A stretch of 64,000 nt of DNA. Source: Methylobacterium adhaesivum. GTDB lineage: Bacteria; Pseudomonadota; Alphaproteobacteria; Rhizobiales; Beijerinckiaceae. The DNA lies in the NCBI RefSeq assembly GCF_022179065.1, contig NZ_BPQD01000007.1, positions 400,518 to 464,517 on the forward strand, read 5' to 3'. This document shows, in pieces, positions 61,635 to 64,000 of this stretch. How positions within the stretch are numbered: the stretch's first letter is position 1; each line of letters starts with the position of its first letter. The translations under genes and the position numbers were made by a program. Below the pieces are notes generated by a model. It ran no database searches. It was not told where the DNA came from and was given only the letters and a program-made list of their open reading frames with translations.

Positions 61635-61955
61635 ATGTCGGACAGCGTCGTGGCCTCGGTTCCCTTCCCCTCCCTGCGGCTCGCCCGTGCGGCCCGCGAC
61701 CGCCTCGCGCGGGCGGGGTTCGCTCGCAACAGCATCGACATCATCCGCCACGACGACGCCTTCTCCGTCGCCATCAACACCCGCCCCGAGAACAAGACCC
61801 GGGCCGAGCGCATCCTCACGGGCTCGCCACTCGCCGACGACCTGCGCCGCACGGGCGAGTCCGTCACCGCAGCAGTGAACGGCAACCGGGGGCTGGCCCT
61901 CGGCCTCGCGGCGCTCGCGGGCTTTGCCCTCTACGGGCTGACACGTCGGCGCTGA
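61635..61955 (+). CDS. small protein with C-terminal membrane anchor
   Basis: 106-residue protein. The first 65 residues suggest an alpha/beta fold of the type used in short stress or envelope proteins (SLRLARAARDRLARAGFA, FSVAINTRPENKTRAERIL). A single hydrophobic helix near residues 86-102 is followed by TRRR, so it is probably inserted in the inner membrane with the N-terminal part in the cytosol. No family is named. GGAG lies ahead of the ATG. Confidence 0.65.
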   Translation: MSDSVVASVPFPSLRLARAARDRLARAGFARNSIDIIRHDDAFSVAINTRPENKTRAERILTGSPLADDLRRTGESVTAAVNGNRGLALGLAALAGFALYGLTRRR

Positions 61956-61979
61956 GGGGAAACCCCGCCCGCGCGGCCA

Positions 61980-62654
61980 TCACCGTCGGGCGGGGTCCAT
62001 CCCGACGAAGGCGGCGATCCGGTCGGAGCGATCGAACCATTCGCTGCGCGTCACGGGGGTACGGAGCGCATCCGGCAGGCAGGGGCTCGACGCGACGCCG
62101 ATGCGCCAGCAATCCGTCCAGAGTCCGCCGCGACGGATGAGGAGGTGCTGCCCGTCCCGCGAAACGACGAGGGCGGGGTTCTCGGTGAACGAACCGTCCT
62201 CCGAATAGCTGACCTGCGTCACGCCCTCGAACAGCGGACGCCAGCGCCACCCTTCCTCCGACCAGACGGCGAAAATCGTGTCGGTCGTTCCGGGTTCGAG
62301 GGTCAGCATCACCAAGCGACCGTCGGGGAGAGTGAGGCGATCGACCTCGTGACGGACGAGCTGCGTTTCCGTGAGCCCGAGGCCCATGAGGAGGCCAAGA
62401 CTCATCGGCACGAGAGTGAGGAGGGGCAGGAGGCGTCTCCATCCCGTCCGATCCACCGAGGCGGTGAACTGCGCGAGCACCAGCAGAACCGCTCCGACGA
62501 GGACGAGCAGGCTCGCCTCCTGCGGCAGGACGATCTGCGGACCCTCGCGGGACGGCATCGCGATGGCCACGAGGCAGAGATACAACAGGGTGACGAGGCC
62601 GCTGCCGAAGAGCAGATGGTGGCGCAAGCGAGAAAAGATCACGGGGTCTCGCAA
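61980..62654 (-). CDS. hypothetical membrane protein
   Basis: 224-residue protein with three hydrophobic segments (about residues 12-33, 46-65 and 72-93), followed by a beta-rich soluble part (LTLPDGRLVMLTLEPG; FAVWSEEGWRWRPLFEG; HLLIRRGGLWTDCWRIG). Orientation predicts the soluble part outside the cytosol. No family is recognised. The first codon used is TTG at 62654; GTG at 62642 is as likely, and neither has a clear ribosome site. Confidence 0.6.
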   Translation of the reverse strand: MRDPVIFSRLRHHLLFGSGLVTLLYLCLVAIAMPSREGPQIVLPQEASLLVLVGAVLLVLAQFTASVDRTGWRRLLPLLTLVPMSLGLLMGLGLTETQLVRHEVDRLTLPDGRLVMLTLEPGTTDTIFAVWSEEGWRWRPLFEGVTQVSYSEDGSFTENPALVVSRDGQHLLIRRGGLWTDCWRIGVASSPCLPDALRTPVTRSEWFDRSDRIAAFVGMDPARR

Positions 62655-62876
62655 CGATTTGGTGCCGGGCTTGCGATCCTAGAGACGGCAAGGTCGGCGC
62701 GGAACGCGGCCCCTGCGTCATCGTGCGAGTACAAGCCAGGATTGTAACTCTCGTTCTCGTCCGCCACGGGTGATCGCATCCTGTGCGCCTCGGATCAGCG
62801 GTCTCTCGCAGACCGTCCGCTACGTCGCCGTTCCCACGGGCAAAACCGGCGATGACCGGGCGTCTCGCGGGGTACG

Positions 62877-64000
62877 CTAAGGCCCGCCCGCCAGCTCCCG
62901 CGCCACCTCGCCCACCCGCCGCAGGTCTGCGACGAAGGCCGCATAGGCTTCGTCCTTCGCCCCATCGGGCAGGCGCAGGAGGTAGGAGGGGTGCACGGTG
63001 ATGAACCCGGAATAGCCCTTGCCGAAATCGGCCGGACCGCGCGCCCGCGTCACCGGAATCGCCCGGCCGGCGAGGGCCAGGACGGCGGTGGCGCCCAAGG
63101 CCACCACGAGGCGGGGGGCGACGAAGTCGAGTTCGCGTTCCAACCACCAGCGGTAATGGCTCACCTCGCCGGCGGTGGGATTCTGGTGGATGCGGCGCTT
63201 GCCACGCTGCTCGAACTTGAAGTGCTTGACCGCATTGGTGAGGTAAGCCTCCCCGCGCACGATCCCGGCTTCCGCCATGGCCCGGGACAGGAGCTGGCCC
63301 GCAGGGCCGACGAAGGGCCGGCCCTGACGATCCTCCTGATCGCCGGGCTGCTCACCCACGAAGGCGATGGGCGCTCCCAGCGGCCCTTCCCCCAGCACCG
63401 CCTGCGTCGCCCCCGGTACCAGGGGTTCGGAGCGCCGGATGATGGCGTTCAGGGCCTCCAACGATTCCGGCGCCTGATCGGCCATGGCGGCTACGGCCCG
63501 GACGGGATCGCGCTTGATCGCCGGCTGCGGCACGCGCTCGATCATGGTCTCCGTGCGCGCAGCCGCCGCCCGGACGAGGCCGGGAATCGCGGCGGTCTCG
63601 GGCATGTTGCGCCAGTACTTCTTCGGCATCTCCGCCCGCATGGCGGCAAGATTGGTGCGGGCGGGATTGAAGGTGCTCTCGTAGTAATCCCGCCAACCCG
63701 CCTCGAAGCCGTCGGTCGCCGGGGCGTCCTCGCGCCGTCCCGGCGGGCCGAAGCTGAGGTCGACCGTGTCCCACCGGGCCGAGGCCTCGGGGGTGAGGAT
63801 CGTCCAGTGCAGGCTGCGGAAGCGGCCGACGAAGAACGGCGCCGCCGCCGCCAGGATGTGGTGGTCGGGCTCGAACCACGCGACGAAGCGCTCGGGCCCC
63901 TCGCCCTCGACCCGGCGGAACCGCAGGAAGGCGTGCATCTTGTGCAGGTCGCGGGCGATGGCCAAGGCCATCCGCTCCAGGCGGTGGACCAGGGGATCGC
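62877..64000 (-). CDS. udgX: UdgX-type uracil-DNA binding protein with N-terminal DUF4130 (5' end beyond window)
   Basis: Partial gene running off the right edge; the frame is open to base 64000 and the visible N terminus is still inside DUF4130. The N-terminal part (visible residues to about 150) is DUF4130 (DLHKMHAFLRFR, FEPDHHILAAAAPFFVGRF). The C-terminal part is a family 4-like uracil-DNA glycosylase: VGEQPGDQED near visible residue 212, GRPFVGPAGQLL, VKHFKFEQRGKRRIH and HPSYLLR. KRRIH (63186-63200) is the UdgX-specific loop whose histidine forms a covalent bond with uracil-containing DNA in Mycobacterium smegmatis UdgX. The TGA stop is at 62877. It lies about 5 kb from dut. Confidence 0.9.
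   Translation of the reverse strand, partial: DPLVHRLERMALAIARDLHKMHAFLRFRRVEGEGPERFVAWFEPDHHILAAAAPFFVGRFRSLHWTILTPEASARWDTVDLSFGPPGRREDAPATDGFEAGWRDYYESTFNPARTNLAAMRAEMPKKYWRNMPETAAIPGLVRAAAARTETMIERVPQPAIKRDPVRAVAAMADQAPESLEALNAIIRRSEPLVPGATQAVLGEGPLGAPIAFVGEQPGDQEDRQGRPFVGPAGQLLSRAMAEAGIVRGEAYLTNAVKHFKFEQRGKRRIHQNPTAGEVSHYRWWLERELDFVAPRLVVALGATAVLALAGRAIPVTRARGPADFGKGYSGFITVHPSYLLRLPDGAKDEAYAAFVADLRRVGEVARELAGGP

Overview
The window is a stretch of GC-rich alphaproteobacterial chromosome. The best fit is Methylobacterium/Methylorubrum or a close relative in the Hyphomicrobiales. This rests on the NepR-EcfG general stress pair, HWE and HisKA_2 kinases, a CbbR-controlled set of Calvin-cycle genes, a KRRIH-type UdgX, and the codon bias. 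The placement is inferred from gene content, not from a database search. I see no insertion sequence, prophage, CRISPR array or plasmid function.

Layout. (1) 1-6.5 kb: a DUF2254 membrane protein, cysK, a META-domain lipoprotein-like protein, a small HTH protein, and an FAD reductase translationally coupled to cbbR. (2) 6.7-10.2 kb: a cbbF-cbbP-rpe-cbbY operon diverging from cbbR, with no RuBisCO genes. (3) 10.2-15.4 kb: tRNA-Thr(TGT), nepR-ecfG, an ABC exporter, an OhrR-type regulator, a Nudix hydrolase and tRNA-Thr(GGT). (4) 15.5-18.5 kb: a three-gene operon of an NTP/NDP-type transporter, a dinucleotide-binding oxidoreductase and an aldo/keto reductase. (5) 18.5-30.1 kb: a surface-polysaccharide locus with a 1203-residue multi-domain glycosyltransferase, a shorter paralogue, and a divergent operon of a WbdD-like methyltransferase/kinase/coiled-coil protein, a GSCFA-kinase fusion, an SGNH hydrolase and a glycosyltransferase-kinase fusion. 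A convergent GT2 gene closes the locus. (6) 30.2-38.2 kb: a large autotransporter with a long internal repeat, and a TonB-dependent receptor.

(7) 39-44.4 kb: a probable molybdate/tungstate locus. It holds a ModE-like one-component regulator, a MolABC-type (FecCD-fold) importer, a TsaA/TrmO-like protein, a Mop molbindin and ModA without ModBC. (8) 44.6-53.6 kb: an outer-membrane protein, an MHYT-PAS histidine kinase with a CheY-like regulator and a REC-HisKA_2 hybrid, a haloacid dehalogenase, a catalase-like protein, a Crp/Fnr regulator, an HWE kinase and another receiver protein. (9) 54-64 kb: a second TonB receptor with two small secreted proteins, an Rmf-like protein, dut, a CitE-like lyase, a holin-superfamily membrane protein, a DEAD/DEAH helicase, small hypothetical proteins and a UdgX gene running off the right edge.

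The most distinctive feature is the polysaccharide locus. One HPDL-plus-kinase module of about 240 residues is fused to the C terminus of two unrelated enzymes two genes apart. Both sit downstream of a protein that resembles the WbdD chain terminator and length ruler. The molybdate/tungstate region is the second point of interest, because an outer-membrane receptor and a TsaA-like protein sit beside a MolABC-type importer.
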